From Klebsiella indica (GTDB lineage Bacteria; Pseudomonadota; Gammaproteobacteria; Enterobacterales; Enterobacteriaceae): a stretch of DNA of 64,000 bases. The position numbers were made by a program, and so were the translations under genes. How positions within the stretch are numbered: the first letter of the stretch is position 1; each line of letters starts with the position of its first letter. Below, one piece after another: positions 26,903 to 36,571 of this stretch. The notes under the pieces are model-generated. The model was not told the origin of the DNA and ran no database searches. It saw nothing but the letters and a program-made list of their open reading frames with translations. The stretch lies in contig NZ_VCHQ01000005.1 of the NCBI RefSeq assembly GCF_005860775.1, forward strand, positions 1 to 64,000. The letters are read 5' to 3'.

Positions 26903-27075
26903 TGAATCTGGAGGCGCAACGCCTGGTACTGAACGCGTCAGTCAGGCAGCCTGACGACAATGGAGGCTCACCGGCCGTGAATTACTCTCGGGAATACTTT
27001 GTCCGGTATCGTATTCATGGGATCAGGTTATTGGTATGCTACGACAAAAGCGGAGCCCCGGCTCCGGAAAAATAA
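26902..27075 (+). CDS. Short open frame coupled to the nirD stop, doubtful
   Basis: An ATG sharing its A with the nirD stop (TGATG) opens a 57-codon frame ending at a TAA at 27073-27075. It begins MNLEAQRLVLNASVRQPDDN and runs through the nirC remnant in a different frame. I recognise no family. It could be a by-product of the nirC deletion that happens to be translationally coupled. I list it because it decides how the region is read; evidence for a real protein is weak. Confidence 0.15.
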   Translation: MNLEAQRLVLNASVRQPDDNGGSPAVNYSREYFVRYRIHGIRLLVCYDKSGAPAPEK

Positions 27076-27096
27076 ACAGGAGTCTGTTTTAGCAGG
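26975..27096 (+). pseudogene. nirC: C-terminal remnant of the nitrite channel gene nirC
   Basis: From 26981 one frame reads ITLGNTLSGIVFMGSGYWYATTKAEP and continues with NKQESVLAG. From memory this matches the last transmembrane segment and tail of enteric NirC (VTLGNTLSGAVFMGLGYWYATPKANRP...). The codon just before it is TGA (26978-26980) where NirC has Trp. The normal stop after the terminal Ala-Gly appears lost or shifted, so the frame runs on to 27199. The first roughly 225 codons of NirC are absent. The position between nirD and cysG is exactly that of nirC in E. coli and Salmonella. Confidence 0.75.
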
Positions 27097-27114
27097 TTTG
27101 AATACGCGCTGTGC

Positions 27115-27190
27115 GCCCCCCCTTCTCACGTACACGCGGCACGTGAGAAGGGTTTGCCACGCTCGCCCTGCGAGGCGTTCGAACGAGCAA
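27115..27190 (+). repeat. Cluster of palindromes upstream of cysG
   Basis: Three self-complementary units follow one another: a perfect 12-bp stem (27120-27131 with 27141-27152, CCCTTCTCACGT with its complement, 9-base loop), a 5-bp stem CTCGC/GCGAG (27162-27166 with 27170-27174), and the 10-base palindrome CGTTCGAACG (27176-27185). In E. coli nirC and cysG are nearly adjacent, so this stretch is additional. The first hairpin is followed only by TTTG. Whether it is a terminator, an RNA regulatory element or the residue of a mobile repeat is unknown. I do not recognise it as REP or ERIC. Confidence 0.55.
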
Positions 27191-27246
27191 ACAAGATAAC
27201 CTGACAAGCCAGAAAGGCTGCAGCCAATAATTTAAGAGGTAATGTC

Positions 27247-28620
27247 GTGGACCATTTGCCTATATTTTGTCAATTACGCGATCGCGACTGCCTGTTAGTC
27301 GGCGGCGGCGATGTCGCCGAGCGTAAAGCCCGTCTGTTGCTGGACGCGGGCGCCAGATTAACGGTCAATGCGCTGGATTTCATCCCCCAGTTCCAGGTGT
27401 GGGCCGATTCACACAGACTGACCCTGGTGAAAGGCGAGTTTAACCCCGCCCTGCTCAATAACTGCTGGCTGGCTATTGCCGCTACCGACGACGAAGCGGT
27501 CAATCAGCAGGTTAGCGATGCGGCGGAAGCCCGGCGAATATTTTGCAACGTGGTGGACGCGCCTCAGCAAGCCAGCTTTATCATGCCGTCGATTATCGAT
27601 CGCTCGCCGCTGATGGTTGCCGTCTCATCTGGCGGTACCTCACCGGTACTGGCTCGTCTGCTGCGCGAAAAGCTGGAGTCGGTTTTGCCGTTACATTTGG
27701 GTCAACTGGCCCACTACGCGGGCCAGTTGCGTTCCCGGGTGAAGAAACAGTTTGCCACCGTCGGGGAACGGCGGCGCTTCTGGGAAAAACTGTTTGTTAA
27801 CGACAGGCTGGCGCAATCTTTGGCCAATGAAGATCGTCAGGCCGTGGTGGATACTACGGAACAGTTGCTGACTGAACCGCTGGATCATCGCGGCGAAGTC
27901 GTTCTGGTTGGCGCAGGGCCCGGTGACGCAGGGCTACTCACGCTAAAAGGGCTACAGCAAATCCAGCAGGCGGATGTGGTGGTTTATGACCGCCTGGTTT
28001 CCGACGATATTATGAACCTGGTGCGCCGCGATGCCGACCGGGTGTTTGTCGGCAAACGCGCAGGCTATCACTGCGTTCCGCAGGAAGAGATTAACCAGAT
28101 TTTGCTGCGTGAAGCCAGGAGCGGGAAACGCGTAGTTCGGCTGAAAGGCGGCGACCCGTTTATCTTTGGTCGCGGCGGTGAAGAGCTGGAAACCCTGTGT
28201 CAGGCAGGGATTCCTTTCTCCGTCGTGCCGGGCATTACCGCCGCCTCCGGCTGCTCGGCTTATTCCGGTATCCCTCTCACCCATCGTGATTATTCTCAGG
28301 GGGTGCGTCTGGTCACTGGTCATCTCAAGACCGGTGGCGAACTGGACTGGGAAAACCTGGCGGCCGAAAAGCAAACGCTGGTGTTCTATATGGGCCTGAA
28401 TCAGGCGCCCGCTATCAGGGAAAAACTGATAGCCCACGGTATGGCGGCCGACACGCCTGCAGCAATTGTTGAGAACGGTACGGCGGTAACTCAGAAGGTG
28501 GTCACCGGTACCTTAGAACAGTTGGATCTGCTGGCTCAGCAGATGGCCAGTCCGGCGCTGATTATCGTGGGCCGCGTGGTCGGTTTGCGCGATAAGCTGA
28601 ACTGGTTCTCAAACCACTAA
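27247..28620 (+). CDS. cysG: Sirohaem synthase CysG (trifunctional)
   Basis: CysG makes sirohaem for sulfite and nitrite reductases from uroporphyrinogen III. The 457-residue fusion has the N-terminal precorrin-2 dehydrogenase/ferrochelatase module (NAD motif [15 protein letters not shown] near 15-30, FCNVVDAP near 98) and the C-terminal methyltransferase ([15 protein letters not shown] near 220, [16 protein letters not shown] near 300). The GTG at 27247 has AAGAGG upstream and yields the conserved [15 protein letters not shown] start. It lies 344 bases after nirD because nirC is deleted; readthrough from the nirB promoter would cross the palindrome cluster. It ends at a terminator shared with trpS. 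Confidence 0.98.
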   Translation: MDHLPIFCQLRDRDCLLVGGGDVAERKARLLLDAGARLTVNALDFIPQFQVWADSHRLTLVKGEFNPALLNNCWLAIAATDDEAVNQQVSDAAEARRIFCNVVDAPQQASFIMPSIIDRSPLMVAVSSGGTSPVLARLLREKLESVLPLHLGQLAHYAGQLRSRVKKQFATVGERRRFWEKLFVNDRLAQSLANEDRQAVVDTTEQLLTEPLDHRGEVVLVGAGPGDAGLLTLKGLQQIQQADVVVYDRLVSDDIMNLVRRDADRVFVGKRAGYHCVPQEEINQILLREARSGKRVVRLKGGDPFIFGRGGEELETLCQAGIPFSVVPGITAASGCSAYSGIPLTHRDYSQGVRLVTGHLKTGGELDWENLAAEKQTLVFYMGLNQAPAIREKLIAHGMAADTPAAIVENGTAVTQKVVTGTLEQLDLLAQQMASPALIIVGRVVGLRDKLNWFSNH

Positions 28621-28639
28621 TCTTTCCGCTCATCCATAG

Positions 28640-28674
28640 TAAAAAGCCGGATGCATCGCACCCGGCTTTTTTAT
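28640..28674. terminator. Bidirectional terminator between cysG and trpS
   Basis: AAAAAGCCGG (28641-28650) pairs with CCGGCTTTTT (from 28662), giving an A-run on one side and a T-run on the other. It lies 20 bases after cysG and 24 bases after the trpS stop. Confidence 0.92.
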
Positions 28675-28697
28675 TTCGTTGCGACCATCAAGATGGC

Positions 28698-29702
28698 TCA
28701 GGGTTTAGCAACAAACCCAATCGCTTCGTAGACTGCTTTCAACGTCACGGAAGCGCGAGCGCTGGCTTTCTCCGCGCCCTCTTTCATCACCTGATTCAGG
28801 AAGGCTTCGTCACTACGGAACCGGTGATAGCGCGCCTGCAGCTCGGTCAGCATACCAGAAACCGCTTCTGCCACTTCCCCCTTCAGATGACCATACATCT
28901 TGCCTGCAAAATGCTGTTCCAGCTCAGGGATACTCTGACCGGTGACCGCCGAGAGGATATCCAGCAGGTTGGAAACGCCCGCTTTATTTTCAATATCGTA
29001 ACGAACAACCGGCGGCTCGTCAGAGTCAGTAACCGCACGTTTGATTTTTTTCACTACCGATTTCGGATCTTCCAGCAGGCCGATAACGTTATTACGGTTA
29101 TCGTCTGACTTGGACATCTTTTTGCTCGGCTCCAGCAGAGACATCACGCGTGCGCCGGATTTCGGGATAAACGGTTCCGGTACTTTAAACACGTCGCCGT
29201 AAATAGCGTTGAAGCGCTGGGCGATATCTCGGCTCAGTTCCAGATGCTGTTTCTGATCTTCGCCGACCGGTACCTGGTTGGTTTGATACAGGAGAATATC
29301 GGCAGCCATCAGCACCGGATAGTCAAACAGACCGGCGTTAATATTTTCCGCGTAACGGGATGATTTATCTTTAAACTGGGTCATCCGGCTCAGCTCGCCG
29401 AAATAGGTGTAGCAGTTCAGCGCCCAGCCCAACTGGGCATGCTCCGGCACGTGAGACTGCACGAAGATGGTGCTTTTTTCCGGGTCAATGCCGCACGCCA
29501 GGTACAGCGCAAGCGTATCCAGCGTAGCTTTACGTAGTTGCTGCGGATCCTGGCGGACGGTAATCGCATGCTGATCAACGATGCAGTAAATGCAGTGGTA
29601 ATCGTCCTGCATGTTTACCCACTGACGCAGCGCCCCCATATAGTTGCCAATGGTCAATTCACCGGAGGGCTGTGCGCCACTAAAAACGATGGGCTTAGTC
29701 AT
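28698..29702 (-). CDS. trpS: Tryptophanyl-tRNA synthetase
   Basis: TrpS charges tRNA-Trp. The 334-residue class Ic enzyme has the HIGH-type motif TIGN near residue 17 ([18 protein letters not shown]) and the KMSKS loop (KKMSKSDDN, about 194-202). It is the last gene of the aroK-aroB-damX-dam-rpe-gph-trpS cluster; its ribosome binding site AGGAAT lies at the 3' end of gph. In E. coli yhfL-yhfZ lie between trpS and cysG; here the two genes are 77 bases apart. Confidence 0.98.
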   Translation of the reverse strand: MTKPIVFSGAQPSGELTIGNYMGALRQWVNMQDDYHCIYCIVDQHAITVRQDPQQLRKATLDTLALYLACGIDPEKSTIFVQSHVPEHAQLGWALNCYTYFGELSRMTQFKDKSSRYAENINAGLFDYPVLMAADILLYQTNQVPVGEDQKQHLELSRDIAQRFNAIYGDVFKVPEPFIPKSGARVMSLLEPSKKMSKSDDNRNNVIGLLEDPKSVVKKIKRAVTDSDEPPVVRYDIENKAGVSNLLDILSAVTGQSIPELEQHFAGKMYGHLKGEVAEAVSGMLTELQARYHRFRSDEAFLNQVMKEGAEKASARASVTLKAVYEAIGFVAKP

Positions 29703-29705
29703 TTT

Positions 29706-30455
29706 TTATTCCTGAGTCTCACTGAACGGTAGCCCGAAAGCAGGCAAAAGTTCATTAAATTGGTCAAAGATATAATCCGGCTCGCTCAGTGAAATTGGCT
29801 CGCCGTAGTTGTAGCCGTAAGTCAGGCCGATTGAACAGCAACCTGCCGCTTTCGCCGCCTGAATATCATTACGTGAATCGCCGACAAACAGCAGCTCAGC
29901 CGGTGTCAGCCCCAGTTTTTTGGCCACCAGAAGCAACGGATCGGGATGTGGCTTCTTGTTCTTCACATCATCACCGCCAATCACCACGCTAAAATAGCTG
30001 GCGATATCCAGCGCCCCCAGAATCGGCGCGACAAACGGCGTTGGCTTATTGGTCACCAGCGCCAGCGGCAAGCCTTTAGCATGCAGCCTGGCAAGCGTAT
30101 CCGCTACATTCGGGAACAGAAAGCTTCCCTCTTCCGCGGTTTCTGCATAGTAGCGGTCGAACAACTTACGCAAAATAGCCTGCTGTTCGCTCTGCGGAAT
30201 ATCATCATGCTCGACGGAAGGTTTGCCCTGCGCGGCACGCAGCGTCGTACGCTCCTGACGTGCCCAGGCCAAAGCCCGTTGCATCAAGACATCCGCGCCG
30301 TTGCCAATCCAGGTCACAACGCGCGCCTCGCCCGCCATCGGGAGTTCCAGCGCATACAACGCGTTATCAACGGCAGCGGTCAATCCCGGCGCGCTGTCCA
30401 CCAGCGTCCCATCAAGATCAAACGCCACGCCGCGAATGGTTTGTAACTTATCCAT
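29706..30455 (-). CDS. gph: Phosphoglycolate phosphatase
   Basis: Gph is a HAD-family phosphatase that removes 2-phosphoglycolate, formed during repair of 3'-phosphoglycolate DNA ends. The 249-residue protein has HAD motif [10 protein letters not shown] at residues 13-21, motif II VTNKPT, and motif [15 protein letters not shown]...FVGDSRNDI. It has the expected helical cap after motif I. Its start overlaps the end of rpe by 8 bases, and trpS follows 3 bases after its stop. Confidence 0.97.
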   Translation of the reverse strand: MDKLQTIRGVAFDLDGTLVDSAPGLTAAVDNALYALELPMAGEARVVTWIGNGADVLMQRALAWARQERTTLRAAQGKPSVEHDDIPQSEQQAILRKLFDRYYAETAEEGSFLFPNVADTLARLHAKGLPLALVTNKPTPFVAPILGALDIASYFSVVIGGDDVKNKKPHPDPLLLVAKKLGLTPAELLFVGDSRNDIQAAKAAGCCSIGLTYGYNYGEPISLSEPDYIFDQFNELLPAFGLPFSETQE

Positions 30456-31125
30456 GGCTAACCTTTGCTAATTCGCTACGCATTTGATCAATCACTTTTT
30501 TGTAGTCAGGCTGATCGAAAATAGCCGATCCGGCCACAAACATATCCGCACCGGCTTCGGCAATCTCTGCAATATTATTGACTTTTACGCCGCCATCAAC
30601 TTCCAGACGAATATCGTAGCCCGACGCATCGATACGGCGACGAACTTCACGCAGTTTATCAAGGGTATGAGGAATAAAAGACTGACCGCCAAAGCCCGGA
30701 TTCACGGACATCAGCAGAATGACATCCAGCTTATCCATCACGTAATCAAGATAGCTTAGCGACGTCGCCGGATTAAACACCAGCCCCGCTTTACAACCGT
30801 GCTCTTTGATGAGCTGTAGCGTGCGGTCAACGTGCTCAGAGGCTTCAGGGTGAAAGGTAATAATGCTGGCGCCCGCGGCGGCGAAATCAGGGACGATACG
30901 GTCAACCGGCTTAACCATCAAATGCACATCAATAGGGGCGGTGATACCGTAATGACGCAGCGCTTTCAGCACCATAGGACCAATAGTCAGATTTGGCACA
31001 TAGTGGTTGTCCATCACGTCAAAGTGCACAACATCCGCACCCGCGGCCAGCGCACTGGCGGTATCCTCGCCCAAACGAGCAAAATCTGCCGACAGAATCG
31101 AAGGGGCAATCAAATACTGCTTCAT
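30448..31125 (-). CDS. rpe: Ribulose-phosphate 3-epimerase
   Basis: Rpe interconverts ribulose 5-phosphate and xylulose 5-phosphate in the pentose phosphate pathway. The 225-residue TIM barrel contains the metal ligands in [12 protein letters not shown] and HLMVKPVD and the second Asp in LEVDGGVK. The ATG at 31125 is chosen because AAGGAG lies 6 bases upstream; the ATG two codons earlier directly abuts that site. It lies between dam (20 bases) and gph (8-base overlap). Confidence 0.97.
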   Translation of the reverse strand: MKQYLIAPSILSADFARLGEDTASALAAGADVVHFDVMDNHYVPNLTIGPMVLKALRHYGITAPIDVHLMVKPVDRIVPDFAAAGASIITFHPEASEHVDRTLQLIKEHGCKAGLVFNPATSLSYLDYVMDKLDVILLMSVNPGFGGQSFIPHTLDKLREVRRRIDASGYDIRLEVDGGVKVNNIAEIAEAGADMFVAGSAIFDQPDYKKVIDQMRSELAKVSHG

Positions 31126-31145
31126 CCGCATCTCCTTGAAATTTA

Positions 31146-31970
31146 TTAGGTCTTGGGCGGACAGTACAGAGCCAGAAGCTCGTCCACCTTCTTACGTGTC
31201 CCACCGTTACTGCTGATGCTGCGGCGAACCTTCACGATATGTGTCTCAGCGGCATTTTTATACCACTCCTGAGTCAGCGGCGTACGATGGTTTGAGATAA
31301 GCACAGGAATACGCTTTTTCATCAGCGATTCCGCCTTTTTCGCCAGTAATTCCTGCTGTTGCTCACTAAAGCTATTTGTATGATAGGCCGTAAAATTCGC
31401 CGTTGACGACAGGGGGGCATACGGTGGATCGCAATAAACAACCGAGCGATGATCCGCACGTTTCATACAATCTTCATAAGACTCACAATGAAACTCTGCA
31501 TGCTGTGCTTTCTCCGCGAAATGGTACAGCTCAGCCTCTGGAAAGTAAGGCTTTTTATAGCGGCCAAACGGCACATTAAATTCACCGCTCAGGTTGTAAC
31601 GGCACAGGCCATTGTACCCATGGCGATTCAGATACAGGAACAGCACCGCCCGACGCAACGGCTCCTCGATTTGATTGAATTCATCACGAAACTGGTAGTA
31701 CCGTTCTGCGACGTTGTTCTCAGGAGTAAACATTTCGCGCGCCGCCGCAACGTACTCATCGGTTTGCAGTTTGACCAGCTTATACAGACTGATCAAATCA
31801 CTATTGATATCAGCGAGGATATAACGCGAAAAATCGGTATTCAGAAATACCGACCCGGCCCCCACAAAAGGCTCAATCAAGCATTCGCCCTGCGGCAAGT
31901 GCTTCTTAATATCATCAAGCAGGGGGTATTTCCCCCCCGCCCATTTCAGAAAAGCGCGATTCTTTTTCAT
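31146..31970 (-). CDS. dam: DNA adenine methyltransferase Dam
   Basis: Dam methylates adenine N6 in GATC and so marks strands for mismatch repair and times replication initiation. The 274-residue enzyme has the AdoMet motif [12 protein letters not shown] at residues 7-18, [10 protein letters not shown] near 33-42, and the catalytic DPPY at 181-184. This is the alpha-group order of motifs and the standard enteric protein. It lies between damX and rpe in the known multi-promoter operon. Confidence 0.98.
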   Translation of the reverse strand: MKKNRAFLKWAGGKYPLLDDIKKHLPQGECLIEPFVGAGSVFLNTDFSRYILADINSDLISLYKLVKLQTDEYVAAAREMFTPENNVAERYYQFRDEFNQIEEPLRRAVLFLYLNRHGYNGLCRYNLSGEFNVPFGRYKKPYFPEAELYHFAEKAQHAEFHCESYEDCMKRADHRSVVYCDPPYAPLSSTANFTAYHTNSFSEQQQELLAKKAESLMKKRIPVLISNHRTPLTQEWYKNAAETHIVKVRRSISSNGGTRKKVDELLALYCPPKT

Positions 31971-32048
31971 GCTGCCTAACTAATTACACATTCTCCGGCT
32001 GTGGAGAAAGCTCCGACAGCATCCTGCGCTTCAGACTACACTGCGGCA

Positions 32049-33305
32049 TTATTTCAGGTCAGACTGAACCTGGTGCAGCGGTTTCGCCCACGGGTTCTTT
32101 GCCTGTACATCTGCCGGCAGAGTGGCAACGGCTCGCTTCGCTTCATCTTTCGAAGCATAAATTCCGCTCACCAGAACATACCACGGCTGACCGTTACGCG
32201 TAGTCTCATAGACAACATATTTGTTCAGCTTCTCTTTCTTCGCCCAATTGTTGAGATTGTTGTAGTTAGAGGAGCTACTGAGCTGCAGAGTATAGTGACT
32301 GGATGGCGCAGACTTCATCGCGCCAATGTCACCCGTACTTTTCCGGGCTGCGGTAGTCGCTGCAACCGCTGCTGGCTGAGCCGGTTTCGTCTGCGCGGAG
32401 GCCGCAGGCTTAGTCGGCTGGGCCGCTGGCGCTTTTACAGGCGCTGCGGCGGCAACGCTTTCTACACGCTTCGGCTGAATCACCACCGGTTTCGGCTCAG
32501 CTGGCGCTTTCACCTTAGCCTGCGTTTTAGGCTCTATCACCGTATGCTTACGCTCAGCCCGACGCGGCTCCGCTGCCGTCTGACGTTCCACTGTTGCCTG
32601 CCGAGGTGCGTTACCATTACGGATCGGAGCGACCGTAGCGGGTTCAGTTGGCAACGTAGAATCCGCTACCACGCTATCAATCTGGCCCTGCTGTTGGGTC
32701 AGCGCGCTGTTCAGGTCACCCTGAACCTCAACACGTTGCTGCCCTTGCGGTTCTGTGGTTGTCGGGGCCTGCGGGTTAGAAGCGACTGGCGGCAGAGAGA
32801 CGTCCTGCGGTTGCGAATTGTTCGCCACTGTCGCATCCTGCGCGGCAGGTTGGGCATGATTATCCTCAACACCGGACAAATTGATGCTCTTCTCGCCAGA
32901 AGCCGTTTGCTCACCAGATGAAGAGGAAGGTGATTTCAACGCCGACCCAACGCCAACAATCAGCAGCAGAAGGACGAGTATCCCCACGCCCATCATAATG
33001 TACTGACGGGAAGCAGGTTTAGCCGGCGCCTTCTTACGCCTGCGCGGACGACGTTCAACCTGAGGCGTTTCGCCACCGTCATCATCCGGCTCCAGATCCT
33101 CGTCATACTCTTCATATTGTTCTTCATCGTGCGCGCGGCGTGTTCTACTGCCGCGGGTCGGACGATTATCGTCAGCATCATCAATATCAAGATCATCAAA
33201 ATTGATTTGCGGATCGGCATCACGCTCTGCTGACTGACGAGAACGACCAGTACGACGATCGTTGCGATCGGCTTTCATATCGTCTTCTGGCTTTAATTCA
33301 TCCAT
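32049..33305 (-). CDS. damX: Cell division protein DamX (SPOR domain)
   Basis: DamX is an inner membrane division protein that reaches the septal ring by binding denuded peptidoglycan. The 418-residue protein has an acidic and Arg-rich cytoplasmic part (1-100), one membrane helix at about 103-123, a long periplasmic linker rich in Ala, Pro, Gln and Lys, and a C-terminal SPOR domain (about 338-418, [18 protein letters not shown]). The linker is low in complexity, which explains the long open frames on the other strand. It lies between aroB and dam. Confidence 0.96.
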   Translation of the reverse strand: MDELKPEDDMKADRNDRRTGRSRQSAERDADPQINFDDLDIDDADDNRPTRGSRTRRAHDEEQYEEYDEDLEPDDDGGETPQVERRPRRRKKAPAKPASRQYIMMGVGILVLLLLIVGVGSALKSPSSSSGEQTASGEKSINLSGVEDNHAQPAAQDATVANNSQPQDVSLPPVASNPQAPTTTEPQGQQRVEVQGDLNSALTQQQGQIDSVVADSTLPTEPATVAPIRNGNAPRQATVERQTAAEPRRAERKHTVIEPKTQAKVKAPAEPKPVVIQPKRVESVAAAAPVKAPAAQPTKPAASAQTKPAQPAAVAATTAARKSTGDIGAMKSAPSSHYTLQLSSSSNYNNLNNWAKKEKLNKYVVYETTRNGQPWYVLVSGIYASKDEAKRAVATLPADVQAKNPWAKPLHQVQSDLK

Positions 33306-33389
33306 TTAACACCCCACTAAAAGGCTTATGCTCACGACTATTGCATATCACCCGAAATGATAACGCCGCGCGAGCGCGGCCAGACCTTC

Positions 33390-34484
33390 TTATTTTTGCG
33401 CAAGCTGGGTATCAGCAATCGCGCCCATAACCACATCATGCGACACGCCACCGCGTATCTCGCTCTTCCCTATCGCAAGAGGGAGCACCAGTCGCATTGC
33501 ACCTGCCAGCACCTTTTTATCACGCATCATGTGAGGCAAATACGCTTCTGCAGGCATCGCCTCCGGCCCACATATCGGTAAATCCGCACGCTGCAATAAC
33601 TGAATAATTCTCCGCGTATCTTGCGCGCTAAACTGCCCTAAACGCTCGGATACGCGCGCCGCCATAACCATACCGGCAGCCACCGCTTCACCATGTAACC
33701 AGTTACCGTAGCCCATTTCAGCTTCGATAGCATGACCAAAAGTATGTCCAAGATTGAGTAAAGCACGCAGCCCGGTTTCTCGCTCGTCGGCCGCGACAAC
33801 ATCAGCTTTCAGTTCACAACAGCGACGAATGCAGTAAGCCATTGCTTTTTCGTCCAGCGCCATCAAAGCATCAATATTATTTTCCAGCCAGTCGAAGAAT
33901 TCGCCGTCGAGGATAATACCGTACTTGATGACTTCAGCCAGACCGGAAGAAAGCTCACGCTTAGGCAGTGTTTTGAGGCAGTTGAGATCGACAACAACAG
34001 AAACTGGCTGCCAGAAGGCGCCAATCATATTCTTACCAAGAGGATGGTTGACCGCCGTTTTACCGCCAACCGAAGAATCCACCTGCGACAAGAGCGTGGT
34101 GGGAACCTGGATAAAACGTACCCCGCGTTGATAGCTGGCTGCGGCAAATCCGGTTAAATCGCCGATCACCCCACCGCCGAGCGCCACTAAGGTGGTGTCA
34201 CGGCCGTGTGGTTTTTGCAACAGAGCGGTAAAAACGCTATCCATCACAGCCAGGCTTTTATACTGCTCGCCATCAGGAAGAATCACGCTGTCGACTTTCA
34301 CGCCCGCGTTCTCAAGCACAGAACGCACAGTATCCAGATAGAGCGGAGCCAGCGTTTCATTGGTGACCAGCATAACCTGGTCGCCTGATTTCAGTGGCAG
34401 GAAGGAAGCTGGATCGTTAAACAAACCAGCCGCGATGGTAATCGGGTAACTACGTTCCCCGAGGGTTACAGTAAGCCTCTCCAT
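33390..34484 (-). CDS. aroB: 3-dehydroquinate synthase
   Basis: AroB converts DAHP to 3-dehydroquinate, the second step of the shikimate pathway. The 364-residue NAD-dependent enzyme has the nucleotide-binding [13 protein letters not shown] motif (near 104-116), the [20 protein letters not shown] block (near 130-150) and zinc ligands in GHTFGHAIE. It follows aroK after 54 bases, so aroK-aroB should be co-transcribed, and precedes damX by 84 bases. Confidence 0.98.
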   Translation of the reverse strand: MERLTVTLGERSYPITIAAGLFNDPASFLPLKSGDQVMLVTNETLAPLYLDTVRSVLENAGVKVDSVILPDGEQYKSLAVMDSVFTALLQKPHGRDTTLVALGGGVIGDLTGFAAASYQRGVRFIQVPTTLLSQVDSSVGGKTAVNHPLGKNMIGAFWQPVSVVVDLNCLKTLPKRELSSGLAEVIKYGIILDGEFFDWLENNIDALMALDEKAMAYCIRRCCELKADVVAADERETGLRALLNLGHTFGHAIEAEMGYGNWLHGEAVAAGMVMAARVSERLGQFSAQDTRRIIQLLQRADLPICGPEAMPAEAYLPHMMRDKKVLAGAMRLVLPLAIGKSEIRGGVSHDVVMGAIADTQLAQK

Positions 34485-34538
34485 AACGCGACATCCACCT
34501 CAGTTGCTTTTACTCTGACGAACCTTATTAAGCCAGAA

Positions 34539-35060
34539 TCAGTTGCTTTCCAGCATATGAATAATCTGGTTTGCTACCACTTTCGCGCTTTGATCGTCGG
34601 TGCGGATAGTGACATCGGCAATCTCCTCATACAGCGGATTCCGTTCATCCGCCAACGCTTCCAGAACTTCGCGAGGCGGCGAATCAACCTGTAATAAAGG
34701 ACGCTTTTTATCACGCTGCGTACGGGCAAGCTGCTTTTCGATAGTTGTTTCCAGGTAGACCACCACGCCGCGGGCGGAGAGACGGTTACGCGTTTCACGG
34801 GATTTTACAGAGCCGCCGCCAGTCGCCAGCACAATTCCCTGTTTTTCCGTCAACTCATTGATGATTTTTTCTTCACGGTCGCGGAAGCCGTCTTCGCCTT
34901 CGACATCAAAGACCCAACCCACATCTGCGCCAGTGCGTTTCTCAATTTCTTGATCGGAATCGTAAAATTCCATGTTGAGCTGTTGGGCTAACTGGCGCCC
35001 AATAGTGCTTTTGCCGGCACCCATAGGCCCAACCAGAAAGATATTGCGTTTCTCTGCCAT
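34539..35060 (-). CDS. aroK: Shikimate kinase I
   Basis: AroK phosphorylates shikimate at the 3-OH. The 173-residue P-loop kinase has Walker [12 protein letters not shown] at residues 11-21, the shikimate-binding DSDQEIE and FRDRE (33-60), and GGGSV near 80. It is the first gene of the aroKB-damX-dam cluster; its promoter must lie in the 269-base region between it and hofQ. Confidence 0.97.
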   Translation of the reverse strand: MAEKRNIFLVGPMGAGKSTIGRQLAQQLNMEFYDSDQEIEKRTGADVGWVFDVEGEDGFRDREEKIINELTEKQGIVLATGGGSVKSRETRNRLSARGVVVYLETTIEKQLARTQRDKKRPLLQVDSPPREVLEALADERNPLYEEIADVTIRTDDQSAKVVANQIIHMLESN

Positions 35061-35273
35061 TTTTTCGGTACTACTAAGACTATTCGTTAATGATAAACCC
35101 GCTGCGCAGACAACCGGCGCAGCAGGGCATGAACTGAAACCTCATATGCGATAGAGCGAGAGTCAGACTAAAAATTATCTCAATACTCCGGCTGGTTTGG
35201 CAACAGAATAAATCACCGGGCAAGAAAGGGAGGATTGATGTCGTACACGACTCTCAAATCGGTACTCCTTGTA

Positions 35274-35319
35274 TGCTAAATCCGTCCTCACGTCAAACAC
35301 CTGAAACGTGTTTAGCATG
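35274..35319. repeat. Inverted repeat between hofQ and aroK
   Basis: ATGCTAAA (35274-35281) and TTTAGCAT (35312-35319) are perfect inverses around 30 bases. A second short stem (AAACAC with GTGTTT) can form inside on the minus strand. It lies just after the hofQ stop and upstream of aroK, where the aroK promoter region should be. No T-run follows. Function unknown. Confidence 0.4.
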
Positions 35320-35329
35320 AAAAACCCGA

Positions 35330-36571
35330 TTAATGAGCTGCCAGAATCCGTGGAGTAATGAAGACAACCAGTTCACGTTTTTCGTTATCTTTACCGTCAC
35401 GACGGAACAACGACCCAAGCCAGGGGATATCGCTAAGCAGAGGGATACCATCGCGCGAAGATTTATTTCTTTGCGAAAAGATACCCCCTAAGGCCAGAGT
35501 CTCACCGCTTTTCACTTCGATCTGTGTTTCAATTTCTTGTTTATCAATAGCCAGCGCCTCGCCGTGTTCCTGTTTCAGCACTTGTCCCGGTGTGTTTTCG
35601 CTGATTCTGAGCTTTAAACGCACACGATCCTGTTGTAAGACGGTGGGCGTCACCTCCATCCCTAGCACCGCCTCCTTAAACTCAACCGAGGTTGCACCGT
35701 TGTCTCCTCTGGAGACCTGATAAGGGATTTCGCTGCCCTGCTTAATGCTGGCGGGCTGCATATGCGAAGCCAGCAGCCGCGGGCTGGCGATAATGTCTAC
35801 CTGCTGTTTTTTCTCAAGCGCGGAGAGTTCCAGCGCCAGCAGCCGCCCGCTTATACGACCAATATTAAAACCCGCTCGCGTGGCGGCATCGCTTGACGCC
35901 AGGTTGCTGTTTAAAACCGTTAGCTTCCCCGACCCCGGCGGACTGCTGGCTTCCTCCAGACTCCATTTAACGCCCAGCTCACGCAGGCTGGTTTCGCTCA
36001 TTGAAACAATATGTGCCGCCAGTTCGACCTGGCCAACGGGTATATCCATTTCCCTTGCCCATGCCTTTAACGCCGGGAGGTGTCGCTCATCATCCCTGAT
36101 AAGTAAACGGTTTGTGCGTTTATCGACGGTCAAGTGCCCGCGAGCGCTCAGTAATTTTTCTCCGGCTTTAGCGAGATCTTCAGCATTGGCATAATGTAAA
36201 GTCACGCTATGCCCTTGCAAAGGGAGATTCTGTAAACGCTTTGCTCTCTCCGCCTCAAGCTGCCCCCGTTGCGCCTTCTGCCAGGCCTGGGTATGAACAT
36301 GCAATACCGAGCCTTGCTGCGCCAGCGCCAGACCCGCGCTGTCGATCACCGAGCGCAGTGCCTGCGACCAGGGCACATTCTTAAGATGCAGAGATACGGT
36401 ACCGCTGACATCCGGGGCCACCACAAGATTTTTTTGTTTTATCTCCGCGAGCGTTTGCAGCACCTGAGCCACCGGCGCATCATCGACGATCAGCGACACG
36501 GGAAGATCTTTTTTGGCCGCGGTGACGATTACCGGCAACAGCAGAAACAGCAGATTTATCCATCTCATCAT
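35330..36571 (-). CDS. hofQ: Secretin HofQ (DNA-uptake/type IV pilus type)
   Basis: HofQ is an outer membrane secretin related to ComE/PilQ; in E. coli the hofMNOPQ genes are needed to use DNA as a nutrient. The 413-residue precursor starts with a signal peptide (MMRWINLLFLLLPVIVTAAK). STN/N-domain sequence follows (residues 25-190), then the secretin core with VEVKSGETLALGGIF and the terminal RELVVFITPRI. The ATG at 36571 has AAGGGA 7 bases upstream, and the gene overlaps hofP by 92 bases. It appears intact. Confidence 0.95.
   Translation of the reverse strand: MMRWINLLFLLLPVIVTAAKKDLPVSLIVDDAPVAQVLQTLAEIKQKNLVVAPDVSGTVSLHLKNVPWSQALRSVIDSAGLALAQQGSVLHVHTQAWQKAQRGQLEAERAKRLQNLPLQGHSVTLHYANAEDLAKAGEKLLSARGHLTVDKRTNRLLIRDDERHLPALKAWAREMDIPVGQVELAAHIVSMSETSLRELGVKWSLEEASSPPGSGKLTVLNSNLASSDAATRAGFNIGRISGRLLALELSALEKKQQVDIIASPRLLASHMQPASIKQGSEIPYQVSRGDNGATSVEFKEAVLGMEVTPTVLQQDRVRLKLRISENTPGQVLKQEHGEALAIDKQEIETQIEVKSGETLALGGIFSQRNKSSRDGIPLLSDIPWLGSLFRRDGKDNEKRELVVFITPRILAAH

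Noticed and set aside
27170-27190. GTTCGAAC resembling a tRNA T-loop upstream of cysG
   Set aside because: No 5-bp T-stem, acceptor or anticodon arm can be drawn around it; it is a simple palindrome.
32001-32921. 306-codon open frame opposite damX, Arg/Leu rich
   Set aside because: It arises from the low-complexity Ala/Pro/Gln linker of DamX read backwards.
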